Positions 25,265 through 32,722 of a DNA stretch of 64,000 nucleotides are shown here, piece by piece. The notes beneath the pieces were generated by a model, which ran no database searches, was not told the origin of the DNA, and was given only the letters and a program-made list of their open reading frames with translations. Source of the DNA: CAYUYV01 sp964561475 (lineage in GTDB: Bacteria; Pseudomonadota; Alphaproteobacteria; JAJFIK01); assembly GCA_964561475.1 (NCBI GenBank), contig CAZLPU010000006.1, positions 1 to 64,000 of the forward strand, read 5' to 3'. How positions within the stretch are numbered: the first letter of the stretch is position 1; every line of letters starts with the position of its first letter. Made by a program: the position numbers and the translations under genes.

Positions 25265-25291
25265 TCCCCCGGGTCCTGCCGGACCTGGGGG
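25265..25291 (+). terminator. First hairpin after the fasciclin gene
   Basis: CCCCCGGGTCC and GGACCTGGGGG form an 11-bp stem with one mismatch and a short loop, directly after the stop codon. No T-run follows; it probably protects the transcript end or works with the terminator just downstream. Confidence 0.5.
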
Positions 25292-25299
25292 ACTGATTG

Positions 25300-25334
25300 A
25301 ACCGCACCGGCCCCAGGGTCGGTGCGGTTTTTTT
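25300..25334 (+). terminator. Rho-independent terminator of the fasciclin gene
   Basis: AACCGCACCG and CGGTGCGGTT form a perfect 10-bp stem with a 10-base loop, followed by seven T residues counting from the stem end. A textbook intrinsic terminator. Confidence 0.93.
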
Positions 25335-25613
25335 ATGCGCGGGTCAATGCCTGAATGCGGCCCTCACCGAATCTCCGCCATCTTTACACCGATGACATGC
25401 CCCCTCATCCCGGCTCGGTCCGGGGCGCGGAGCACGCCTTGAACGGTTCCATATCTCCCGACCGGTCAAAGCGTCTTGCAACCACGATCCCTTGGGCGCA
25501 TGGTCCCACCCGAAAACGGCAGGTCGCCGGATGACGCGGCTCACAGGGGCCGCCTATCGCGCGGGGCTGAACAATTGTTCGCCGGTGCGAAGGAGAGGCA
25601 GGGAGAGTGGGGA

Positions 25614-26951
25614 ATGGCGCAAGCTCAGGCCGGGCATCTCGGTTGTGCCGTCAATGATCATCTGCATGGAACAGGGCCCAAACGCATTCTATCGATTGAT
25701 GCGGGCGGCCATCACAGCATGATTTCTCTCGGGTTTCTGGTGCGTATGGAAGCCATGGTGCGCTCCGAGATCCTGAGGCGGGAGGGACCCGGCTGTATCG
25801 CGTCGGTCAAGTCCCCCTGTCCCAGCCGCCCGGCCCGCAAAAGGACCTGCAAGACCCAGCGCGGAACCCTTTGCGAAACCTTCGACCTGATCGGCGGGGC
25901 CTCCTCCGGCGCCTTCATTGCGGCGGGCCTCGCCAAGGGCATTCCCGCCCTTGATCTGGCTGAAGCCATTGGGGATCTCATGCGTGATTCCCTGCGCCGG
26001 CGGGGTTTTCTGGCTCCCCGTGGCCCTGCGCCCGTTTTCCGCCGGGTGGCTTTTCTGTCGCTTTTGAACCGGCTTTTCGGCTGCCACCAGATGGCCGGAC
26101 CCCGGCTGCGCACCGGTCTTGCCCTGGTTATGCGCCGGGCCGAAAACGGCCAGATGGAGATCTTGAGCAACCACCCAAGATGCCGTCATGCACGGGGCGG
26201 AGTGACCATCGCCGATGCGGTCCGCGCCGCCATGCCCACCCTGGGCCGTCCCGAACTGGGCCGTGGAGACGCGGAACTGGTGCGGTTCGTCAATGGCCGG
26301 CAGGCGGCCTATCACGATGCAGCATCCGGCGCCCACAGCGATCCGGCGCTGGCCCTCACCCTTTTCGCCACCCAGCCGGAATGCGACACCACCCCTGATG
26401 CATCGGAAGCTGGGGCTCCGGTGACCAGCCCCTGTGGGAAAGGTCCCATAGGCGGGCTGGGCTGGTGCAGCGGGTCGGACCTGCTCCAGGTCATTTCCGT
26501 TGGGTCCGGGCGCGGACGGCCTCACCCGGATCCAGCCCGGGATGGAGAGGACCAAGCCCAATTGACCGAAGCGCTCATGCAGAGTGCGGGCCTGTGCCTG
26601 ACACCCCGTTGGCCCGTGGACGCCGCGACCGGGGGCTTCTCCCCGGAAACCCTCTCCGGCCTCAACGATTGGACCGGTAAAGGCGCCCGCCGCTTTGCCT
26701 ATGCCCGTTACAATGTGGACCTGAGCAAGCAGTGGCTGGAGACGGCCCTGGGCCGCAGCCTGTCCTATCAGGATGTGGATTGTCTGCGTACGATCCGCCA
26801 CGAGGATCAAATCGAACAGTTGTTCAATATGGGCCGTGAGATTGCCGATCAGCAGATCCGTGCCGATCAAATTCTGGGTCCCCAGCCCGGTGCAGTGTCT
26901 CCCCACGCCCGGCCGGATACGCCGAGGCCCACAACCCTCGCTGTGGCCTGA
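25614..26951 (+). CDS. Patatin-like phospholipase family protein with altered motifs
   Basis: A 445-residue protein. ATG 25614 follows GGGAGAGTGGGG. The glycine-rich loop normally read as DGGGxRG is here RILSIDAGGHHSMISLG. The nucleophile elbow is intact as IGGASSGAF (GxSxG). The region that normally carries the catalytic DGG/DGA before NPAL reads AYHDAASGAHSDPALAL, so the dyad aspartate motif is changed. Pieces such as FAYARYNVDLSKQWLETALGRSL and DQIEQLFNMGREIADQQI match the C-terminal part of patatin-like family members. It may be a lipid acyl hydrolase with relaxed motifs or a catalytically weakened copy. It converges with the FkbM gene. Confidence 0.75.
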   Translation: MAQAQAGHLGCAVNDHLHGTGPKRILSIDAGGHHSMISLGFLVRMEAMVRSEILRREGPGCIASVKSPCPSRPARKRTCKTQRGTLCETFDLIGGASSGAFIAAGLAKGIPALDLAEAIGDLMRDSLRRRGFLAPRGPAPVFRRVAFLSLLNRLFGCHQMAGPRLRTGLALVMRRAENGQMEILSNHPRCRHARGGVTIADAVRAAMPTLGRPELGRGDAELVRFVNGRQAAYHDAASGAHSDPALALTLFATQPECDTTPDASEAGAPVTSPCGKGPIGGLGWCSGSDLLQVISVGSGRGRPHPDPARDGEDQAQLTEALMQSAGLCLTPRWPVDAATGGFSPETLSGLNDWTGKGARRFAYARYNVDLSKQWLETALGRSLSYQDVDCLRTIRHEDQIEQLFNMGREIADQQIRADQILGPQPGAVSPHARPDTPRPTTLAVA

Positions 26952-27048
26952 CGCCTTCAGACCATGCGTTGCCCCCTTGGACCAGACTGACCTGAGTCAC
27001 GGGGGCTTGCCTTGGGTGAGACGTGATCCGCTGGCCTGATTCACCGTC

Positions 27049-27138
27049 CTAGAGATCCGGATCATCCAGCCCCTTATCAATCGGGGGCGGGGCGGATTGA
27101 GGCTTCACAGGTTGAGGCTGCTCAGGGCTCGGATCGGC
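27049..27138 (-). other. In-frame coding-like tail after the FkbM stop codon
   Basis: Directly after TAA (27139-27141) the same frame continues for 29 codons, beginning ADPSPEQPQPVK and ending IDKGLDDPDL before TAG (27049-27051). The Pro/acidic composition and G/C-ending codons look like a protein tail, so the FkbM gene may once have ended here. Stop-codon readthrough is a less likely alternative. Confidence 0.45.
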
Positions 27139-28032
27139 TTACCGGCGTGACTGCCCGCCCTTCTTTTGGGGCCGGTCATTTTTCCAGGCCAGCATGGTGT
27201 TGTTCCGGGAGCGGTCGACCACCTCGTAGCCCACATCCTTGAGGCGGGCCAGCACATCAAATCCCCACCGATCCGCTTCACAGTGCTCGATGATCAGCCC
27301 GCGGGGCCAGAGGGCCTGTTTGGGGCGGATCATCAGCGGCGCGAGGGCTTTGTCCTCATGGCCTTCAATGTCGATTTTCAGCACATCGATTTCCTGAAAG
27401 CCGTATTCCCGCATCAGTGTGTCCAGCCGGCGCACGGGCACGGGCAAAGTCCGGCTTCCCGCCTGACCCAGCCGGGCGGTGCCCAGACCGCCGGCGAGGT
27501 CCAGGTGGCCTTCCTCGTTTTCCAGACCCACCGCACACTCGGCATATTCGATGGACAGGGCGGTCTCGTCATAGAGATCCTCACGCAGAAGATTGTTCTT
27601 CATGCGCTCCACCATCCGGGGGTTGGGTTCCACACAGAGGATCCTGCAGCGGGCCTTGGCGAGGGAGGCAGCCTTGAAGCCATAGATCCCCGCATTGGCG
27701 CCGATATCGACGAAATGTCCGCCCTCAGACGGCATCATCCGTTCGATGAACGCGAATTCCTTGCTGTTGAAGGTATAGGGCGCCAGCAGGAACTTGGCCT
27801 CGCAGGTATTGTCCAGATGGAGGCGCACATGCTTGCCGAAGATCCGGCTTTCCACCGATCGCAAACGCAAATTCTTCTTGAAGAACTGAAGAATGGCCCT
27901 GCGGAACCGGCCCCGGCCCAGGAATGTGTGCCGGGCCAGGGTCACCAGCAGGGGGACCAGGAAACTGGTGCCGTCGTCTTTTTTCTGTCCCTGACGCCGG
28001 AGGCCGCCCTGTCCGTGCTGTACTGCATCCAT
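27139..28032 (-). CDS. FkbM family methyltransferase
   Basis: A 297-residue SAM-dependent methyltransferase. The SAM-binding motif is GGHFVDIGANAGIYGF, then CRILCVEPNPRMVERMKNN, and DVLKIDIEGHEDKAL is the FkbM signature with acidic residues. Family members O-methylate sugars or polyketides; the acceptor here is unknown. ATG 28032 is preferred over an in-frame GTG ten codons earlier because GAGGA lies at a good distance. A CACAGT palindrome lies 101 bases upstream. The frame continues beyond the stop with a coding-like tail. Confidence 0.85.
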   Translation of the reverse strand: MDAVQHGQGGLRRQGQKKDDGTSFLVPLLVTLARHTFLGRGRFRRAILQFFKKNLRLRSVESRIFGKHVRLHLDNTCEAKFLLAPYTFNSKEFAFIERMMPSEGGHFVDIGANAGIYGFKAASLAKARCRILCVEPNPRMVERMKNNLLREDLYDETALSIEYAECAVGLENEEGHLDLAGGLGTARLGQAGSRTLPVPVRRLDTLMREYGFQEIDVLKIDIEGHEDKALAPLMIRPKQALWPRGLIIEHCEADRWGFDVLARLKDVGYEVVDRSRNNTMLAWKNDRPQKKGGQSRR

Positions 28033-28132
28033 CGCCGTTTCCTCAGACGCGCCCTTGCCCACAATCGGGCAGGTCCGGTTCTGTTGCCCTTTAATCCGCG
28101 TTTCTTACTGTTCTGGTCGGGAATCATCCCGG

Positions 28133-28147
28133 CACAGTCTTACTGTG
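28133..28147. promoter_or_regulatory. Palindrome CACAGT-ctt-ACTGTG upstream of the FkbM gene
   Basis: A perfect 6-bp inverted repeat with a 3-base centre. The core TACTGT also recurs at 28106-28111 and 28152-28157. It could be an operator for the FkbM gene. No other gene lies in 28033-28485. Confidence 0.35.
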
Positions 28148-28485
28148 GTCATACTGTTTCAGGGCCGACCCGTGATTGGCACCACGGCGCCCGGCACCGT
28201 CTGGCCCAAGCATTCCTCTAAACGACAAATGCCCTTGGATGCGCCAATTTACCAGCCTTTTCGACGCAACCTCGGCGGATACCGGAGCCGATTTTCCGGC
28301 ACCGAGGTCCCGGGCCGATCCGTGGGAAGACACACACCGGTCCGGACGGTCACGATCCGGCCCCAGCCAGGGTCCAAACAACCGATAGTGAATGGAAAGG
28401 GCTGAAGGATTTGGCAGGGTCCGGGGCCGCGCCGACCTGTCACCGCGCATTTCGCATCAAGGACCCGTAAAACCAGGAGAACCTC

Positions 28486-28908
28486 ATGTTGGGTAAGCTG
28501 AACCAAGTCGCGATTGCGGTTCCCGATCTCGATGAAGCCGTCCGTGTCTATCAGGATGTGCTGGAGGCGGTGGTCTCCGATCCGGAGCCCCAGCCGGATC
28601 AGGGCGTTACCGTTGTCTATGTCGACTTGCCCAATACGAGGATCGAATTGATGGCGCCGTTGGGAGACAGCTCCCCCATTGCCGGGTTTCTGAAACGCAA
28701 TCCCCGGGGCGGTGTTCATCACATTGGGTTTGAAGTGGAGGATCTGCCGGGGATCCGGGAGCGTCTCGCGGAAAGCGGGGTCGGGATCGCCGGAGATGGG
28801 CGGCCCCGTTCTGCCGCGTCAGGCAACCCGGTCCTCTTTCTCCACCCCAAGGATTTCAACGGCACCCTCATCGAACTCGAAGAGGTCGAGGGCGCCTATG
28901 ACGACTGA
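28486..28908 (+). CDS. mce: Methylmalonyl-CoA epimerase
   Basis: A 140-residue member of the glyoxalase/vicinal-oxygen-chelate fold that interconverts (2R)- and (2S)-methylmalonyl-CoA for propionate use, and likely ethylmalonyl-CoA. It opens LNQVAIAVPDLDEAV, has metal-ligand candidates in VHHIGFEV and at the C-terminal TLIELEE, and a typical length. CAGGAGAAC precedes the ATG. A DUF1467 gene follows 71 bases later, the usual neighbour in alphaproteobacteria. Confidence 0.93.
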   Translation: MLGKLNQVAIAVPDLDEAVRVYQDVLEAVVSDPEPQPDQGVTVVYVDLPNTRIELMAPLGDSSPIAGFLKRNPRGGVHHIGFEVEDLPGIRERLAESGVGIAGDGRPRSAASGNPVLFLHPKDFNGTLIELEEVEGAYDD

Positions 28909-28979
28909 CCCGTAAGAAGCCGCCGGACCGGGTTCAAAGACCAGGGACTGCGGACAGGGCCGCAAGAAAGGGCTGCGAA

Positions 28980-29261
28980 ATGCATTGGTTTTCCGCGTTG
29001 GTGACGTTTGTCATTGTCTGGTGGATGATTTTCTTCATGGTCCTGCCCGTGGGTGTGCGGGGCCAGTTCGAGACCGGCAATGTGGAATGGGGCACCGAGC
29101 CGGGCGCGCCGTCCAAGGACAGCATGGGCCGGCGCATGCTCATCACCACCGGCATCAGCGTTCTGGTCTGGGCGGCGATCTACTGGCTGATCTCGTCAGG
29201 CACGATCACCCTCGACAGCATCCCCCTTTGGCGGCGCCCGGGTGAAACCCCGCTCACCTGA
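28980..29261 (+). CDS. DUF1467 family small membrane protein
   Basis: A 93-residue protein with two transmembrane helices (about residues 5-24 and 54-72). The loop between them holds VRGQFETGNVEWGTEPGAPSKDS, a version of the family's GTxPGAP motif. DUF1467 is found next to mce in many alphaproteobacteria and has no known function. Often proS and the lolCD genes follow; here proS is missing from the next kilobase. Confidence 0.85.
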   Translation: MHWFSALVTFVIVWWMIFFMVLPVGVRGQFETGNVEWGTEPGAPSKDSMGRRMLITTGISVLVWAAIYWLISSGTITLDSIPLWRRPGETPLT

Positions 29262-29479
29262 CCGCGTGGCTGGCGGCCCCCTGTCTGGAACGGCATCTCT
29301 CCTCCGGGTGGGAGTGCCGGATATCGGACCAAGCCCTCAACGACCCATCACCCAGCCTGGTCGAAAGACGAGGTTGATCCGCTATTTCAACGGGTGAAGA
29401 TTGAGAGCTGATAAGGCGTGCCGTGTGCCTGCCCAAAATTTAGGCCCAAAATTGCGGCAGGTGATTTTAATCTTTTCGA

Positions 29480-29650
29480 AACGTGCGTTTAGCCCGGAAA
29501 AAAAGCAAGTCCGCCCAATGGCGAACTTGCTGGCCGCAACGCTGGGGGCCATCCTGGATGGGTGGTTGGCGTCGATGGTGATGGCCAGCCGCGCTTGATG
29601 GCGTTTCCTCCCTCGACTTGGGCCGCCCGTTCGCCGGGCGGCCCTTTTTT
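29480..29650 (+). ncRNA. Candidate small RNA ending in an intrinsic terminator
   Basis: Hairpin 1 is GCAAGTCCGCC-caat-GGCGAACTTGC (29505-29530, 11 positions with one mismatch). CTGGCC at 29530 can pair with GGCCAG at 29583-29588 around a second domain, and a perfect terminator follows. A 26-codon frame at 29518-29598 (MANLLAATLG..) lies inside but has no good ribosome site, so an RNA is favoured. The 5' end is a guess and no known family was recognised. Confidence 0.35.
29620..29650 (+). terminator. Strong rho-independent terminator
   Basis: GGGCCGCCCG and CGGGCGGCCC form a perfect 10-bp stem with a 5-base loop, followed by six T residues. It lies 360 bases after the last upstream gene, so it more likely ends an independent transcript than the mce operon. 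Confidence 0.92.
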
Positions 29651-29743
29651 CTGTCCAGATTAGGGATGCTGCGTCCGAATGTCACGCGCTATTCCTGCGC
29701 CTCAACCGTCGCGCCACGGTCCCACTCCTCCGTCCTATGCTCT

Positions 29744-29799
29744 CTCTCCCGTGCTGGCTCTCCCGTGCTGGCTCTCCCGTGCTGGCTCTCCCGTGTTGG
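29744..29799 (+). repeat. 14-bp tandem repeat, four copies
   Basis: CTCTCCCGTGCTGG is repeated three times exactly and a fourth time with one change (CTCTCCCGTGTTGG). It lies in non-coding DNA. It is too short and too tight for a CRISPR array. Confidence 0.92.
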
Positions 29800-30139
29800 C
29801 TGGCGTCAGCTTTGCCCGCTGGGAGAACGCTTTTCCGCTTTTTGCGGTCCAGCCATGGTAAAACCCCGCATGACGGGCTGACTCGGGAAGGCGAGGGGAT
29901 CGGTTCGCTGGGCGCGCCCATGCAGCCCGGCACAAGCTCCATTTTTTCGTCGATCTCTTTTTTGTCGATCCCTTTTTCGTTTATCTCGGTGGCGCCTCAC
30001 TCCTGTCATGGGGATGCGCGGATGCAGTGGTCCCTGACTGGATGACGTGACGGATTGGACATGGTTCCCTGGGGCCAGGGTGTCTTGACCGGTGAGAGGG
30101 GCGGGTGCGATGGGCCCCACCTCCAATCCAGAAGCGGCT

Positions 30140-30203
30140 AAACCTGATGGTGGCCAAATCCGATGACGGCCAAACCTGATGGTGGCGAAACCTGACGTCG
30201 GAC
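30140..30203 (+). repeat. 16-bp imperfect tandem repeat, four copies, upstream of lolC
   Basis: Units AAACCTGATGGTGGCC, AAATCCGATGACGGCC, AAACCTGATGGTGGCG and AAACCTGACGTCGGAC lie head to tail, ending 40 bases before the lolC start codon. They may be promoter-proximal regulator sites or a neutral expansion. Confidence 0.75.
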
Positions 30204-30243
30204 CAAAAGAGTGCCGGAAACGGCGGGGCTGAAGAGGACGAGA

Positions 30244-31614
30244 ATGGCGAACTCCATGGACGCAGCGGCGGCATCCAACACCCCATCCGCAGCCAATCCG
30301 GCGACCTCCGGCAACCCCGCAACATCGGGCAGCGGGCAGGGCCGGCGCCGGCGCAAATCCAGTCCCCCCATTTTCGCACCCTTCGAGTGGTGGATTGCCT
30401 GGCGGTATCTGCGGGCCAAGCGCAGCGAGAACTTCGCCTCCATCATCACCATCATCTCCTTCATGGGCATCATGCTCGGGGTTGCGACCCTGATCACCGT
30501 CATGGCGGTGATGAACGGGTTCCGCACGGACCTGATGGACCGGATCCTGGGCCTCAACGGCCATATCGCGGTCCAGGGCAATTTCGGTGTGCTCGATGAC
30601 TATGACCGTGTTGCCGACACCCTTCGGGGCCTTCCCGGCGTGGTTCATGCCGCCCCCGTGGTGGAAGAGGGCGTCATGGCCGTGCGCAACAATGTCTTCA
30701 ATTACGCCCTGGTGCGGGGCATCCGGAAGGAAGACCTGAAAGGGATTCCTCTCGTGGCGGACAATATCGTTTCCGGCTCCCTGGACGATCTTGAGGGCTC
30801 CCGGTCCATTGCCATCGGCATCCGGGCGGCGGAAATGTTCGGCCTGCGGGTGGGCGACAAACTCACCCTGATTTCTCCGCAAGGGGACGTGACCCCCTTC
30901 GGCACCACCCCCCGGCAGAAGGCCTACAAGGTCGCGGCCATCTTCCAGGTGGGCATGTCCCAGTTCGACGCCTCCTACATGTTCATGCCCCTGGATCAGG
31001 CCCAGCTTTATTTCAACAAGGGCGACGGGGTCACCAAGGTGGATGTCACCATCGAGGATCCGGACGCGGTGCGGGACTACCGGGTACCGATCATGGAAGC
31101 CCTCGGGCCCCGGGTGCGCCTTCTCGACTGGCAGCAGGCCAATTCGACCTTTTTCGGTGTGCTCCAGGTGGAGCGCAACGTGATGTTCATCATTCTGTCC
31201 TTGATCATTATTATCGCGGCCCTGAACATCGTCTCCGGCCTTGTGATGCTGGTGAAGGACAAGGGTCGGGATGTGGCGGTGCTGCGCACCATGGGCGCCT
31301 CAAGCGGCGCGGTGCTGCGGGTCTTCCTGATCGCGGGTGCTGCCATTGGGGTGATCGGCACCCTGGCCGGGTTCATCCTTGGGCTGCTGGTGTGCAACAA
31401 CATCGAATCGATCCGCCAATTCGTCTCCTGGGTCTCCCAGACGGAGCTGTTCAATCCGGAAATCTATTTCCTCAGCGAGATGACCGCCGAGATCAACAAT
31501 GGGGAAGTGACCGCAGTTCTGGTCTTCGCCCTGGCCCTGTCGCTCCTGGCGCCGCTCTATCCTGCCTGGAGGGCGGCCCGGCTCGATCCGGTGGAAGCGT
31601 TGCGTTACGAGTGA
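30244..31614 (+). CDS. lolC: Lipoprotein-releasing ABC transporter permease LolC/LolE family
   Basis: The membrane subunit of the machine that releases outer-membrane lipoproteins from the inner membrane. The 456-residue protein begins with a disordered Ala/Ser/Asn/Pro stretch containing a duplicated NPATSG, then WWIAWRYLRAKRSENFASII and the first helix. A large periplasmic domain is followed by three helices (starting FIILSLIIIIAALNIVSGL) and ends PAWRAARLDPVEALRYE, all typical. AGAGGACGAGA before ATG 30244 sets the start. With lolD 86 bases downstream it would form a LolCD-type complex; one permease type serves both halves in alphaproteobacteria. Confidence 0.93.
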   Translation: MANSMDAAAASNTPSAANPATSGNPATSGSGQGRRRRKSSPPIFAPFEWWIAWRYLRAKRSENFASIITIISFMGIMLGVATLITVMAVMNGFRTDLMDRILGLNGHIAVQGNFGVLDDYDRVADTLRGLPGVVHAAPVVEEGVMAVRNNVFNYALVRGIRKEDLKGIPLVADNIVSGSLDDLEGSRSIAIGIRAAEMFGLRVGDKLTLISPQGDVTPFGTTPRQKAYKVAAIFQVGMSQFDASYMFMPLDQAQLYFNKGDGVTKVDVTIEDPDAVRDYRVPIMEALGPRVRLLDWQQANSTFFGVLQVERNVMFIILSLIIIIAALNIVSGLVMLVKDKGRDVAVLRTMGASSGAVLRVFLIAGAAIGVIGTLAGFILGLLVCNNIESIRQFVSWVSQTELFNPEIYFLSEMTAEINNGEVTAVLVFALALSLLAPLYPAWRAARLDPVEALRYE

Positions 31615-31700
31615 TGCATGCTGCGTTCCTGTGTTCCGTGAGAAAGTGTGGCGTGTACCGCCCCGACGCGATTTGACATCAAGAAGGATTTGACCGGTCC

Positions 31701-32489
31701 ATGGCCCAACACGCGCCGACACCAGACACTGGAACTTCTGCCTCCAACGGCAAGGGCCGTCCTCATCCGGATGAACCCCGCCGAGCCGGTCATACTCGTT
31801 CGCCCAAGGGGACACGCCCCGCGCTTTCCCTGCGCGGTGTCGAGCGGACCTTTCAGCAGGGGCGCGGGCGCCTCGAAGTGCTCAAGGGTGTGGGGCTGGA
31901 TATCCACCGGGGTGAAATCGTCGCCCTCACGGGACCGTCCGGGTCCGGTAAATCCTCCCTGCTCCATATTGCGGGCCTTCTGGAAAAACCCACCGGCGGC
32001 GCCGTGGTGATCCATGGCCGGGACTGTGTGCCCCTGGGGGATGTGGACAAGACCCGCATGCGCCGGGACGCCATCGGCTTTGTCTACCAGTTTCACCAGC
32101 TTCTGCCCGAGTTCACGGCCCTGGAGAATGTGGTCCTGCCCCAGCTTCTGGCCAGCGTGCCACCCCGCTCCGCCGAGACCGAGGCCCGCCGCCTTCTGGA
32201 GCGCATGGGGCTGGGCGGGCGCCTCAACCACCGCCCCAACCAGCTTTCCGGCGGGGAGCAGCAGCGGGTGGCCATCGCCCGGGCCCTGGCCAACAGTCCG
32301 GAAATTCTGCTGGCGGACGAACCCACCGGTAATCTCGACCCGGAAACGGCGGAAGACGTCTTCAACGCCCTGGTGGAAACCGTACGCTCGGAAGGCCGCG
32401 CCGCCCTCATCGCCACCCACAACCTCGCCCTCGCCGAACGCATGGACCGCACCATCCGCCTGAAAGGCGGCACGCTGATCGAGGATTGA
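31701..32489 (+). CDS. lolD: Lipoprotein-releasing ABC transporter ATP-binding protein LolD
   Basis: The ATPase partner of the upstream permease, 262 residues. Walker A is GPSGSGKSS, the signature LSGGEQQR and Walker B LLADEPTGNLD. The segment VYQFHQLLPEFTALENV matches LolD/MacB-type ATPases. About 40 residues of Ser/Pro/Arg-rich extension precede LRGVERTFQQG. ATG 31701 has AAGAAGGA upstream at a rather long distance; a start further in would shorten the disordered tail. Confidence 0.93.
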   Translation: MAQHAPTPDTGTSASNGKGRPHPDEPRRAGHTRSPKGTRPALSLRGVERTFQQGRGRLEVLKGVGLDIHRGEIVALTGPSGSGKSSLLHIAGLLEKPTGGAVVIHGRDCVPLGDVDKTRMRRDAIGFVYQFHQLLPEFTALENVVLPQLLASVPPRSAETEARRLLERMGLGGRLNHRPNQLSGGEQQRVAIARALANSPEILLADEPTGNLDPETAEDVFNALVETVRSEGRAALIATHNLALAERMDRTIRLKGGTLIED

Positions 32490-32722
32490 CCTTTCCAACA
32501 AGGCCACCCTCTCCCCGTCATGCCCGCGCTGACGGGCAACCCGGGCAAGCGTTCGGGTCCGCGCAAACGATGTGCCAATGGCTGGTCCAGATCCGTGGAC
32601 CCATATACCGCCTGCCCGTGGTCCATCCCCTTTCGGTAAAGGCACCCACTCTCACGGGTCGGACGATGGCATTGGGGGCGGTCCAGTCAGAAACTCGTCC
32701 TTGAACAGAAGAGGCAACAACC

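Larger units (their letters stand above)
29262..30243. other. 982-base non-coding region between DUF1467 and lolC
   Basis: No protein-coding gene is supported. From left to right it holds a candidate structured RNA ending in a strong terminator (about 29480-29650), a 14-bp four-copy tandem repeat (29744-29799), T-rich stretches near 29940-29985, and a 16-bp four-copy imperfect tandem repeat (30140-30203) just before lolC. Confidence 0.6.

Noticed and set aside
29518..29598. 26-codon peptide MANLLAATLG..
   Set aside because: No convincing ribosome site, and the region is better explained by RNA hairpins; kept only as an alternative.
29744..29799. Possible CRISPR array
   Set aside because: The 14-bp units are directly adjacent with no spacers, and no cas genes are present.
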